NCBI RefSeq assembly: GCF_020520425.1
Contig: NC_079492.1
Coordinates: 140,248,361 to 140,312,360, forward strand
Direction of reading: 5' to 3'
Length of the DNA: 64,000 nucleotides
From: Spinacia oleracea
Lineage: Eukaryota > Streptophyta > Magnoliopsida > Caryophyllales > Amaranthaceae
Shown here: piece by piece, positions 33,072-44,927 of the stretch
Layout of the letters: the number at the start of each line of letters is the position of its first letter
How positions within the stretch are numbered: the stretch's first letter is position 1
The notes under the pieces: model-generated
The model's input: only the letters and a program-made list of their open reading frames with translations
Told to the model about the DNA's origin: nothing
Database searches by the model: none
Made by a program: the position numbers and the translations under genes

Positions 33072-35766
33072 ATGGCAAATCAACCCACTGAAATCCCACA
33101 ATCAATCTACAATTTCACCATCAAGGTCCGTGCTTTCTCCCTCCTCCTAATTTTTTTGAATACCCTTAAAATTTCTAGTAGCTTAATTCTTAATTATTTT
33201 TTGTTAATTAACCTAGAAAACAGCTTTAGTTATTAGTTTAATTGCGTAATTTCTTATGATTTGTAGGATACCAAAGGAAATGATGTCAAATTAAGTGCGT
33301 ATAAGGGCAAAGTTTTGTTGATTGTTAATGTTGCTTCAAAATGGTGAGTACTGCTCCTCATTTTGCAATTCATATATTGGGCTAATTAGCGGCTTATTCG
33401 GTAATTAATTACTTATTAGCTGTTTCTTGTTTAATTATTGGCAAGTGGAATGACAAATTCCAATTACACTGAGCTAAATCGATTATACAACAAGTACAAA
33501 GATCAAGGTTTTTATCCGTTTCTTTTGGTTTCAATTTTGTTTGCCATTGTGCTCCTGTGATTTTTTTGAATTAGTGATTAATTAGCATTATGATAGTATA
33601 TGAATAAGCTGGAATTATTGTGTTTTAGGTCTTGAGATACTGGCATTCCCATGTAATCAGTTCGGCGATGAGGAGCCGGGTAGTAATGCTGAGATTCTTG
33701 AATTCGTTTGCAGTCGTTTTAAGTCCGATTTCCCTATCTTTGATAAGGTACACCACCTTAAACAATGTAGTTTTTCCTTTTTCTAATACTTTGTAGTGAA
33801 ATTGTAGATTTAAGCTCACAAGATCCTACACGAAGTACTACGTATCTGTTTCTTTGTTTATGCTTTGGGATTAACTGTTTGATTGTTATGGCCGTTGCAA
33901 CTATGGCTTTGCGTACTTGCACCTTAAACCAAGTTTTAGGCATAGTGCCTATTACAAATTTACAATCTGATAGGTAAGTGTTTAAACAGTAACTGCCACT
34001 GTCTTCTCTTGCGACATGGGTAATTCTACCTGCACACAACACCTGCTGCAACTACCTGCACAATGTCACGGTATTGCTAAAAAAATCAGCACCCACAATT
34101 TCCTTGCTGGTAATTGTCACTGCAACTAAGCAATCTGACATCACCCAATGCATTCTCCGTGTTTTCAGTTACAAAAATAAGAGATTCCTCGATGCTCAGG
34201 ATCTCTGCATGAAGGAGGATTGATGGTATAGCATATAGGTCTTCTTACAAAACCCTTTCAACCATCTGCTCCCTTGAAATCCCTGCCCACCCTGCTATAC
34301 TTGATGAATAAAACTAGCATCCACATTTATGTGAACCTAAACTTATTTGCAGAGGTAGGGAGGTGATATTTTGCACTTGCGTAAGTGTAGGAAAGGATGG
34401 TTTCCATTCCTATGCAAGGACTAGGGACTTTCTAATGATTTTCTGTTGAGTACTTAGAGTGTCATGGATTTTATCTTAAAAATGAACGTATTCCTTTGTG
34501 TCCTGATTTCAATACAAACAAATGGGAACGAGAAATTCCATCTAAGTGGTTTCGTAGTACTTGCACTTGAAGTAGTTTTCAAGGGAAATACCCATGTTCT
34601 TGTTCATTTTTTAGTGACCCATATTGGCAGAAAAAATCGCTTTTGCTAGAATTTATCTAAATAGCCATTCTTTACCAATTTTTGTGGTCATATCCCTCTA
34701 GAAAGTGAGCACAAAACATGCAGTACATACTACATAGGTTGAAATTTTAGCATCGCAAGCTTATAGGAGGTTTGAGCTCAGACATTAGACATCATTATCT
34801 GTAAGACTGTAACTGTATGCATATATAATGGTGCATCTCCTGTGTGCTGCTACAATGATTCTGTCACCTCAATATCATAGAAACATGTCCTTGTCAGAAT
34901 AGGATACTAGTACATGATTCTTTTATCGAGTTGCCACCTTGATTTAGTACAGTATCCTCTTGTTCGTGGCTCAAGAAGTCAAGAAGGCACATGGTATTGG
35001 GATGATTTCAAATAGTTAGTTTGTTTCTTCAAATTCGATATGTCTGTAGCTCTGTTAAGCATTATTTGGTTGCAAGTGGTAGAGGGAAGGGGATAGAGGA
35101 TAGAGGGGGAGGAGAAGGAAGGGGAGGGAGATAAGAGTATAAGACAAAGGGAAGGGAAGTCAAATCTCTTAATATTTCTCACTTTTTCATGACATGAAGT
35201 GGCTACAAAAAGAATTTTTCACTGTGCATCTCCAATCCCTCCCCCCGAGTGTAGAAAAAGTATCATTCGGCTTTATCCACTATATCGAATTTTCTTGGTA
35301 ATGTAAATTAGAGGATCCAATCACATGCTTCAACCTCTTCATATGAATAATTTAGTTTCTTTGAGAATTCTGTAGTAATCTGGTAGATGCCCATGAAGAT
35401 CTCTGAGGTCATAACAGTTATGGTGTTATTGTTTTGAATTTTTATCCTTGTTGCATGTTGTACTTGTAGATTGAAGTCAATGGAGAAAATGCTTCTCCCT
35501 TGTACCAGTTCTTAAAGTTGGGTAAATGGGGAATCTTTGGAGATGATATCCAGTGGAATTTTGCCAAGTTCCTTGTTGATAAGGATGGTCAGGTTGTTGG
35601 TAGATATTATCCCACAACCTCACCTTTCAGCCTGGAGGTAAGAGGAGGTTCACTGTGATAAGTTAGTGATTGAGATTCCTTCTGGATCTACGTCATCCTG
35701 GAATCTTTACTCATGGTGATTTTGTGGTTGCAGTACGATATAAAAAGCCTATTGGAGATTGCATAA
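33072..35766 (+). CDS. GPX8: glutathione peroxidase, GPX8-like, cytosolic
   Basis: Six exons: 33072-33125, 33267-33343, 33446-33507, 33629-33747, 35470-35637, 35734-35766; 170 aa. Start [10 protein letters not shown] has no transit peptide. Motifs: NVASKCGMTNSNY (peroxidatic Cys about 44, Cys form), [27 protein letters not shown] (resolving Cys about 92) and [14 protein letters not shown]. The Gln of the usual catalytic tetrad (FGxQEPG) is Glu here. The core resembles Arabidopsis GPX8 as I recall it. Exons 2-5 have the same lengths (77, 62, 119, 168) and phases as in the GPX6-like gene 27 kb upstream. Intron 4 is 1.7 kb. Expected to be a thioredoxin-dependent peroxidase. Confidence 0.93.
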
Positions 35767-36640
35767 ATTGCTGCCTTGCTCATGAAATACGTATAGTGCA
35801 CTTTCTCCCAACATAAGGTACAAGTCATATAACTAAAACTCGGTTTCTCTGATAAAATTTTCCGACTTGGTTGGAATTTAATCATTTGACATTCATCTGT
35901 GGTTCTTAAGGGTTGGATTTTGTTGGGGTTTTTTCTTTTACATTATTCGGCTCCTTTTTTGTTTGTTTATTTGGAGTATGCAAGTGTCATGTCCTTTTCG
36001 ACACTCCTAGAATTCTAGAAATGAAGCATGAGAGTTCTACTAATGCAATCCACAATACAGGACATTGATTCATATAGCTGATCGAAACATTATATGCCTG
36101 GACAAGGAATGGCAGCCGATGAAGCTGAAATTTGCAGTATATCAGAAGATGTTGTATAGTCGTGTCATTGAATATGTAGTTGGATTATGTCCTGAAAGCA
36201 ATGGACTGCCTAATGTTCTTATTGAAGTGAACAAAGAAGAAAGGTTTATATTTTATGTTGTAATGTTGTACAAATATGAATATGATGAACCTAGTTATAT
36301 TGGTCTGCAACTGATATGAAATTCAGAATGCTGAAAACTAGTTGAAATTTGAAACAGTATTGTTCACAACAAAATGTGCAATTAATTGAAAAATGAGGGT
36401 CGCAGTACTATTTGCTCATTTTCTCAATTGGATTCTTCAAATGTGCAATGAGCTTGTACCGTTTTATTTTTGTTCAGGAAACAGCTTGTACTAGTAGTAC
36501 CTAGCATTATTTAGCAAGGTACAGTATAATGAATGTTCTGAAAAATGAATCTGATGCACAACATGCAGTGGAGTAACAATTAGGAAATTTTTTGTACGGG
36601 GTTCTCCCTCTTTTGCATTAAAAAATTAGGAATTTTTCTC
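35767..36640. other. 3' flank of GPX8-like gene, no further gene recognised
   Basis: Contains the 3' UTR. A plus-strand frame at 36065-36319 (84 residues) has no recognisable domain and lacks support from neighbours. The rest is AT-rich. Confidence 0.4.
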
Positions 36641-36643
36641 ATA

Positions 36644-37012
36644 AAACACCTTAAAAAAAATTAGTTTTTGTAATTTAACACCTTAGTTTTTATAATATTT
36701 AAACACCTTAAAAAACTAATTTTTTGAAATCGACACTGCTTAACGATTTCCATAAGAAAAAACTTTAGTTTTTAACCATGCTATAGATCCCAAAGTATAA
36801 TTTAATGGTAGAAGGAGTTGTTTACCACCAAATCATGCAGTGGGAACTTTAGCATAGTTAAAAACTAACGTTTTTTCTAACGAAAATCGTTAAGTGGTGT
36901 CGATTTCTAATTTTTCTTTTTGTTTTTTAAGGTGTTTAAAAACAATAAAAAGTAAGTAAGTGTTAAATAACAAAAACTAATTTTCTTTAAGGTGTTAAAT
37001 GACAAAAAAATA
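36644..37012. mobile_element. foldback MITE with long inverted arms
   Basis: Left arm (36644-36778) and right arm (about 36860-37012) are complementary over about 140 bp with some mismatches: for example AACACCTTAAAAAACTAAT and AAATCGACACTGCTTAACGATTT pair with inverted versions. A unique loop of about 80 bp separates them. The structure would give a long hairpin RNA if transcribed. I did not identify a certain target duplication. Confidence 0.7.
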
Positions 37013-37714
37013 CTTAAAAAATAACAATTATGAAATTTTTTCTAGCAAAACGTTTGTGAAAAGACTGAAAACTACTTTATAAAAAGATGTTGCAAAAAAT
37101 CTTATGAGATATCTGTGACTAATTATTTATTTTAGTTAAAATAAGTTTAGATCAGTATACTCATATTTACAAATTGAAAACCTCTCTTCTCTCTACTCTC
37201 TTCTCTCTCTTCGAATCCTAAGACTCCCAACTCTGTCGCCCTAAGCAGCCGAGTAGATTGACGTCTTGTCGTTGCCCGATTGAAGGAGAAGCTGCTCCGG
37301 TGGCACTGGAAACAACTCAACATCTCTAATCCCATTGGTTCTCGATTTCAGGTGCTTAATTTCTTTTTAAATTGAACTTAAAATAGTTACTAGTTAGTAG
37401 TTAGGGTTCTTCACTTATTTCCTTGTAAAATTGAATTTAAAATAGGTTTGCATTTACTTTGTTAAATGTTGTTAGATTGGTAATTGACAGTTTATGATCA
37501 GATTACTCACCTAGTTCATTTGTCATTTGTAGATTAGAACTCTATTTAGTATTTACCTTATTGATTTTATTATGTTGATGGTTCATGATTTATGAATTCG
37601 TATTTGGTAGTACCGTAGTTGAATACAGACTAAGATTAGTATTTTGGGCTACCGCATGAAACTACATTCTACTAATCTATTATTGTTCCTCATTACAAAC
37701 TCCTTGCATTACCA
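37013..37714. other. intergenic, no gene recognised
   Basis: 37160-37350 is CT-rich and exon-like (TCTCTTCGAATCC...CGCCCTAAGCAGCCGAG, then TTTCAGGTGC), reminiscent of a 5' UTR with a donor, but no downstream coding exon could be tied to it. Confidence 0.35.
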
Positions 37715-37719
37715 ATTGA

Positions 37720-37905
37720 GGTTGGCATTAGTGGTTAAGGACCTCTTGCTCGGGTTCGAGCCTTGTGAATGGAAAAAATACAACAGGGAGGGATGTTGCC
37801 CATCGAGGTACCATGCAAACTCCCCCAGGAGATTACATCGCCGACGGCGGTGGGAACTCCTCGTAGTAGAACCAAAAAACAATTTCACAAACAATTGAGT
37901 CAACT
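37720..37905 (+). mobile_element. tRNA-derived SINE-like element
   Basis: TGGCATTAGTGGTTAAGG fits an RNA polymerase III A box and GGGTTCGAGCC, 21 bp later, a B box, the spacing of tRNA-derived SINE heads. A GC-richer body follows (GGGAGGGATGTTGCCC, CCGACGGCGGTGGGAACTCC) and an A-rich tail (ACCAAAAAACAATTTCACAAAC). It cannot fold as an intact tRNA. Confidence 0.6.
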
Positions 37906-38555
37906 TCAGATTATATAAGTTTAAATTAAAGAAAAAAATATCATTTTACCTAAGATAACTTTAAATAAATTTAGAAAAAATAAGTTGAACCAAACATTTC
38001 ATCCACTTCCTTTCCAAAAAGAAAAAGAAAAAAACAAAAAAAAGGCCATATCGGTCACAACCCAAGCCCAGAGACGAAACCCGATTGATTCAAAGACACC
38101 GGTAATTCTTTTTCTTCTTTCTTCCTCCTTTCGTTTCCAGTAGAAACCACCTTCTCAGAATTCTAACGCGAAATTTTAGTAACCTGGTAGGAGATCAATG
38201 GTGGGTTTACATTCAATTTTCTCTTTATCAACTTTAGTTGATTTATGATAATTTCATCTTAAATTCGTAAGTGTCTTCTGCCATTATGTTTTTGATTTCC
38301 TGAACTATATGAAGACGAAATTTCATGAATATGGATTAATTAGTAGCAAAAGATTTCTTTAACCAGTTTTCTCGCCTAAAAACAATTGAAGATTTCACAG
38401 AATTGTAAAGTGCTAGATTTTGTATCAAATGTGCATACCAACTGTTTGATAAAATGCCCCAATGAACTAGTGCTGTATTTTCCTCTATAATATCTACTGA
38501 TACTTATTATTACTTGTGAGTGTACTGATTCTTTGCTAAATGGGTTGCAGTGATA

Positions 38556-39776
38556 ATGAGGTATGTGAAACCACTATGCTTGTTTCAAGATTTGGTTAAG
38601 ACGACAAATGCACTCGAACGAGGTCGATTTTTGGGCTTAGATGTTGGTGGTAAATACGTCGGACTTGCAGTTTCAGACCCAGATAACAAAATTGCAATAC
38701 CTGTAAGGTAAATTTTGCAATCTATGCATTGCAAAGGAAATTCCAACTTGAGTACTTTTAGTAATGTTGAAATAAGCATGGTTTTGATGGCTTGTAAATT
38801 TTGTTTCTCCTGAATGAAAGTTTGCAGCATTTGACAGTTATGCAGTCCATACTCGAACTTAGTCTTGTAGTCGATACTTATTTATCTTCGTATGTTGTAC
38901 TTCTGTTCTGGAATTTTACATGAACCTGTTGTTACCTTGCAGTGTTTTACTCCGAAAGAAATCCAATATTAACATGATGGCTGCTGATTTCACAAGTTTG
39001 GTAAATTTGTCTCATCTTTATACCTTCCTATACAGGGCTTTGTTCAGACATTTCAGTTTGATTATGATTGTTATTTTCTTATGTCTACTTACAATGGAAC
39101 TGTACTATTTTTAATTCTAACAATTCTTTCTTCTTACTTGTAGATATCAGAGTTTTCTCTATCAGGCTTTGTTGTTGGTTGCCCTTTCGATAGACAGCGT
39201 CCAAGTGCAGATGTATGTTCTCCTAATGGTCGTGGAATATATGAGTTGTTAACACTTTTTGTTTAATGCTTTTCCACTGTGTTGATCAGGCTGCGCAAGT
39301 GAAAGTTTTTGTAGATGATCTGTGCAACACTGGGAAACTAGAAGGTGTGAAATATACATATTGGAACGAGTGCTATACGTCAAAGGTAACTAATATCCAA
39401 TAGATTCTTCCTCGGTAGAAATCATTCCTCAAAAGTGTAATACCTCTTTTATTGATGATTTTATTTGGGGTTTCAGAATGTCGACTTACTTTTGAAGCCA
39501 CTGTCGTTACATCCAGTGGAATTAAAAACTATGCTTGACAAATTTGCCGCCGTGGGAATTTTGCAGGTAAGAGTTGCGAAATGCTTGAGCCTATCCATAT
39601 TCTTGATGTTGTCCAAATTGTTTATAGGTTTAACTGTGAAACCAATTAGAACACGTGTAACATATGCATTGAAATATTTATCTGAGAATACCCTATTATT
39701 GGAACAGGGGTATCTGGATTATGTCAACCGGTGTGGCGTGAATCCTGATGTCAAAGATCATGCTGGGAACAGTTGA
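38556..39776 (+). CDS. YqgF/RuvX-family nuclease (putative pre-16S rRNA nuclease), RNase H fold
   Basis: Six coding exons: 38556-38707, 38943-39000, 39144-39212, 39290-39385, 39477-39566, 39708-39776; 177 aa, all GT-AG. FLGLDVGGKYVGLAVSDPD is the first YqgF motif with the catalytic Asp of the RNase H fold. FVVGCPF is the central strand and DKFAAVGILQGYLD corresponds to the last motif (DExAAxxILQxYL in bacteria). The middle motif, DER in bacteria, reads YWNECYTSK, as I believe is common in plant homologues. In bacteria the family processes 16S rRNA ends; the plant role is not settled. An upstream non-coding exon probably ends near 38100. No obvious transit peptide. Confidence 0.85.
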
Positions 39777-41091
39777 GTAGCTCTTTCTCCATTGTGTGCT
39801 GATATGTTGTCAAATTGTTGTACGTTTGCATAGGGATGTTTCATGTTTAGCTCTTGGATTTCCCTCTGCGTTGTGTTTTAACTTGTATGAAAAACATTAA
39901 CCGGATGAGCTAACATTGCTATGTTATATGGCCTTTTCCATACAACAATTCAATCTCTAACTTGGGGCAATATGTCTAAGCTCTGTTTCATTTGAATGCA
40001 ATACTCGAGGACTGGAAAGTGAATACATAGAGCAATATGTCTAGCTCTTCAAAACATTTTTCTCAGAAAATTGTTTCTGGGAACTGGTTTGAACATATGG
40101 TAGGGTAGGTAGACTTGGGGTGAACATAACTGTAGGCTAAATGGTAGCTAGAGAAACTTAACCAGAACAGTGAACTAAATCCCCTATAACAAGAACCAAA
40201 ACAAACCTCCATTTCATCGACATTAGCGTTTATCATACCTTCTTGAGCGAAGAACACTGAACTAAATCCCCTATAACAGGGAATTTAATGTAATGAAGAC
40301 AGTAGGATGCCACGAATATTCAACATATATAGTCTTTGCCATTGGACCAACACCTCATATTTGAACAAAATCTCAATACAAAATCATAAACATGTGCTTG
40401 CTGCCTCAAGCCACATAGATGGTGTAAGTTTTATATAACGTAAAGCATTCGATAGCTGGGGATTTTACAGATAGATGATAAATGTGACGGAAGCATAAAA
40501 AGCAATGTGAATACGGTGGTCACAAGCCGAACTCTAACATGACTCGTTTCAACCAACTCAAACCGAGTTCGAACTTGAACTCGCCTCAATCTTTAAAATC
40601 TTTATCAAGCTATCAAGCTAGGTTTTATAAGTATTTTTTGAGTTCGAGTGAAACTTCAAGCCTTTTTCAAGCCTGCACAACTGCACACGATAAAAAGTAC
40701 GGAGTATATGCTGATAATAAACGGAACAATATATTAAAAAGTTTCTTAATCAATACTAAATTAAAAGATTATTGGAAAATTTATGTAAAAAGTTCGACAT
40801 TAGGCATTACGGAGTAGTATAATTATTCTTAATCAACATGTATTATTTTTAACGAGCGCTTTCGAGCTGAATAACAATTTGAGTTTGGTTCATTTAGTTA
40901 CCAAACAATAAATTCAAGCTTAAGCTTGATTCATTAACAAACGAATCGAGCCGGATCTAAATAATCAGGACACATGAGGACATGAATTGGTGTAAATTCA
41001 CTTGAACATATAAATTAATAACTTAAAAAAGAAGAAGCATAAATCATATTTTTTTTTTGACAACTAACTACACAATCATAAGCTTAGTACC
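39777..41091. other. intergenic, no gene seen
   Basis: 3' UTR of the YqgF gene, then AT-rich DNA. A duplicated AGTGAACTAAATCCCCTATAAC / CTGAACTAAATCCCCTATAAC occurs at 40168 and 40257. 40520-40960 has inverted GAGTTCGA/AAGCTTGA words typical of a decayed repeat. Confidence 0.45.
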
Positions 41092-41563
41092 TCAAGGCTC
41101 AAGCCACATAAATGGTGTAGATTTACTATAATGAAATGGACCATCATAATAGCTATGAATATGATTGCCTGCTAAACTGTAAACACCCATGTCCTTACCC
41201 CTGCTATTTGATTCATACATATGTCTATGGCGATCCGCCTTAAAATCATCTGTAAAATAAATGGAGTTAGGTTTAAAGACATTATCAACAGAGACATTAA
41301 CGGAATAAGAAGAGTTTGAACCCACGAAAATTGCTATATCCTCCAAGTGAACTACTCTGTCAGCCGTCCCATTGTGAATATTTAGCTCAAATACCTCGAA
41401 TGACATGGTTCGATAGATTTGATCACACAATCTTTTCCGTCTACAAACAAGCAATAATCGATCCGAAGATTCAACCAAGTAGTTAATTGTAAGTCCATGA
41501 GCTGCTTCCCTTTCCTTGATCAATCGGCCATGAGGTTCACCCGATTGGTCGAATTCAAAGCAA

Positions 41564-44500
41564 CACTAGTGGAAAAACAATCATTTGCATCACCACATTT
41601 GCCTCGCACATTTAAACATGTGACGCAATTGACAGTTCTAAGCTTTAAAATTAGTCATTTGCGTCGCAGAATTATTAATCTGCGACGCAAATGACTCTAA
41701 AATGTTCTCAGAGTCATTTGCGTCGCAGATTAGTAATAATGCGACGCAAAATATTACCTCCTTTGCGTCGCAGAATTACTAATCTGCGACGCAAATGACT
41801 CTTTAAGTCACCTGCGTCGCAGATTAGTAATTCTGCGACGCAGAGGAGGTAAAAAAAATTCGGAAGTTTTTAATTATTCCTCACCCACGCGTACTGCACC
41901 CTAATTTGTCGAAGAACAAAACAAACAGGCGCAGCTACCTTCACGACTTCACCCTCATCCTCCATCGATCTTCGATCTTCTTCACCCTCATCCTCCATCG
42001 ATCTTCTTCACCCTACACCAGGCGCAGCAACATTTAGAGAGAGTTTCGCTGGAACCGTAGGCCACAGCCGCCGCCGCCGCCGCCTCCATTGGAGAATGCC
42101 CACTGAATAGGAATCGATCCCTGTCTCCATCAGGTACACTTACTTACCCTCAATTTCCATCTTCTTCACCCTAATTCTTCAATTGATTCCCTTATTTACT
42201 CAATCAGGTACACTTTCATTGAATTTTGTGGTTACTTTTTTGTTTAATTTGAAAGATTTAGGGTTTCATTTTTTGGGTTTGGGATTTGGTGAGAAATTAC
42301 GTGAATTAGGTCACTAATTTCCAATAATTTAGAACAATGAGGGGGTGAGTGTGCGTAATATTTTGCTAGGGATTATGAATTTGTTTTTGTTAATTTTGCG
42401 CAGATTTTTTTTGTTCTGACATTGTGTTCATTTGAATGTTCTGTTGCAGTGGTTTGGCTGAATTGAGTCTCGTTTGGGAGTAAGAAGATTTACTCCGATG
42501 GTAAGTTTCATTCCTCATGTTTCCAAAATGTATGAGACTATAGTAAGACTTTGAATTATTGTTGTTTGTTCTTGATTAAGCTATACATTTTGGCTTGCAA
42601 ATGTTAATCAGCTTGAAGTTGTATGAATTCAGATAGAAGTTTGTATCTTTCTTCTTTACTTACTGACTTTGAATAACTCTCTTTGTTTCCTTTTTTTCTT
42701 CTTCTTAATTTTAGTTTTCATCCGAAATTTGCATTGTTTGTTTTAGAATGATTGATTGTTGTGATATATTGTGATTTCTTTGCTAGATTTTTTTACTCTT
42801 TCCCCCCTTAATTTCCTGGTATATTTCTTGTTGATTTCATAGATGTTTTTATTGATTTGGATTGGTTAGTTAGTGTTATAGTTGAGAATAATGGTTGGTT
42901 ATTGATCTGGTTAGCGCTTTTAGAGTTTTGTTGGAAAGTTGAGAATTTTTGGTTTAATTTCTGAAGTAGACTAGAAATGTGTCATGAGGAAGGGGAATAA
43001 GGTGCAGTGATATACAATGTCCTCTTAATAGTATCAGTTAATGGCGACCAATTTGACCATAGACTGGTCGTTCCAGACTCCAGAACGAACTTGCTTAAAG
43101 TTATAGTAAAAAGCCTAGAACATCAGTTAGGACAGATTTGTGGCTTAGTGTCGCACGAACGCTGTAAATTCATAATTTAGTGTGCTTCAATTTTAATTTC
43201 TCGGCTTTTTTTTTCTCGGTTCAAATTTTTATTTTTATTTCATATTGTAATTTGTTTGATTTTGGTCTGACAATGGAGTTTTTTTATGTAACAGGCGAAT
43301 ATGCCGGAGAAATTAAACCAGTGTAAGCTTGATGCTCGCCGTGAACAATGCCTTTCGCAAGGTCCTGCATTCATTTTCTTTTCTTTTTTTGATTTTTACA
43401 GTTGTGTATTTTTCTTGCATAAATTAAATTGGAATCTTGCATCCACTAATTATCTAGAGCTTGCTCTCTTTTTTTCATTCACAATGAATTTCCTGGGCCC
43501 TTTGATTGTATTGGCATATCTTTCCTTTTATATATTGTGACTGTCAGGAAGACGTAGGATAACCTTGGTTATTATGGGTGCTTCATATGTAACCATATCT
43601 AACTTGGATGTTGGATAACCTTTATTTTTGGTTGTTTCTGGTTGGTAGTCTTTGTGATGATCAGTTGGGAAGTGTATATATGCCTGCTTGCTATGGTTGT
43701 TTTATTATTAATGAAACTTGCAAGTGTCCTGAGGTTTGTGATGATCAGTTGGGAAGTTGTTTATTCTAATGAAACAGAGAGCAGGTTGCGTAGGTTGTAC
43801 TATGGCTATCATGAAGAATGTTTTAAGGTGTCTTTCGGTGAGTTTCTATTGCTTCAACTGTTGTAGGAGCTTACAACTCCAATGTAATACGGGCGAAGTT
43901 TATTAAAAGTTTGTAAACTAGAATTATGAGTTTGTACAGCAGATAAGTATTGTGGTTTGCGTGGGTTTATTTTCTTCAGTTTTTCCATCGCCTTGATGAA
44001 TTTTGCACGCACAAACAATTTTTTGAGCTTGCTGAAACTCTTGGACATTTGTTTTCATGAACTCTTATGTTCATCTGGTTCTTTTTGTAGGATCTTTTAC
44101 CTGTTTGCTGTTTGCTGTTGCTTTTCTGCTGATCTACCAGTCACTTTTCCATCTATTTCACCACCTTAGCTGCAATTTTCTTCGATGGAGGTTGTAGGAG
44201 TTGAAATTCTCTCTCTGACAGAACTATTAGCCATTTCTTGGACTGGATTTGGCTGTTGATGAAATGACTCTGCATCATATTTGCATTAAGTGCTTCTTGT
44301 ACTAACTTTATGGCTGCAGTCTGTTGCAGTCCAAGTTTCTCTGTCTTTGCAACTTGGTCATCAACTTCCTAGAGATTGTTGCTGTTTTTACTCAGCTCCA
44401 TATTCAAGTTACTCATCTCATGGCTATTGTTTCCATCTCCACTTTCTTTTTCATCTGCTTGAATTATATCTTGGGCCTCATTCGTTTATGGTTCACTTAA

Positions 44501-44927
44501 ACAATTTGCCTTTTATTGGGTTGTAACTAAAATATTAAAAAACGATTTTTTTTTTTTAAAAAAAAAGTCATTTGCAACGCACATTTAGCAACGCACATTT
44601 AGCTAATGTGCGTGGCAAATGACTTTTTTTTTTCCGCCTAAAAGTCATTTGCATCGCACATTTAGCTAATGTGCGTTGCAAATGACTTTTCAGGCATGGT
44701 GCTGAAAAGTCATTTGCGTCGCACATTTAGCTAATGTGCGTTGCAAATGACAAGTCATTTGCAACGCACATTTGCTAAATGTGCGACGCAAATAAGGTTC
44801 ATTTGCGTCGCACAAATGTGCGACGCAAATGACTTTTAGTCATTTGCGTCGAGAGCTTTTGCCACGCACGATGTGCGACGCAAATGTGCTTAAAAGTGCG
44901 ATGCAAATGACCCTTTTTCCACTAGTA
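41564..44927 (+). mobile_element. 3.36-kb CACTA (En/Spm-like) element inside the F-box gene
   Basis: Left end CACTAGTGGAAAAA, right end TTTTTCCACTAGTA, 3-bp duplication CAA (41561-41563, 44928-44930). Both ends carry dense subterminal arrays of TCATTTGCGTCGCA/TGCGACGCAAATGA (41580-41850 and 44565-44910), typical of CACTA transposase-binding regions. No transposase frame is seen, so it is non-autonomous. The interior carries the 5' part of a host-like gene. Strand refers to that cargo. Confidence 0.85.
41930..43361 (+). pseudogene. 5' end of an unrecognised host gene carried by the CACTA element
   Basis: Three exon-like blocks: a CT-rich leader ending TCCATCAG|GTACAC (42133), a second exon 42450-42500 ending in ATG|GTAAG, and a third 43295-43361 beginning after ACAG. 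Spliced, the ATG joins directly to MANMPEKLNQCKLDARREQC. I recall similar K.ARREQ.LSQ starts in uncharacterised plant proteins but cannot name the family. After 43361 (CAAG|GTCCTG) no further coding exon is evident, so the gene is truncated. Confidence 0.5.

Noticed and set aside
36065-36319. 84-residue frame after the GPX8-like gene
   Set aside because: No recognisable domain, no splice partners, probably 3' flank.
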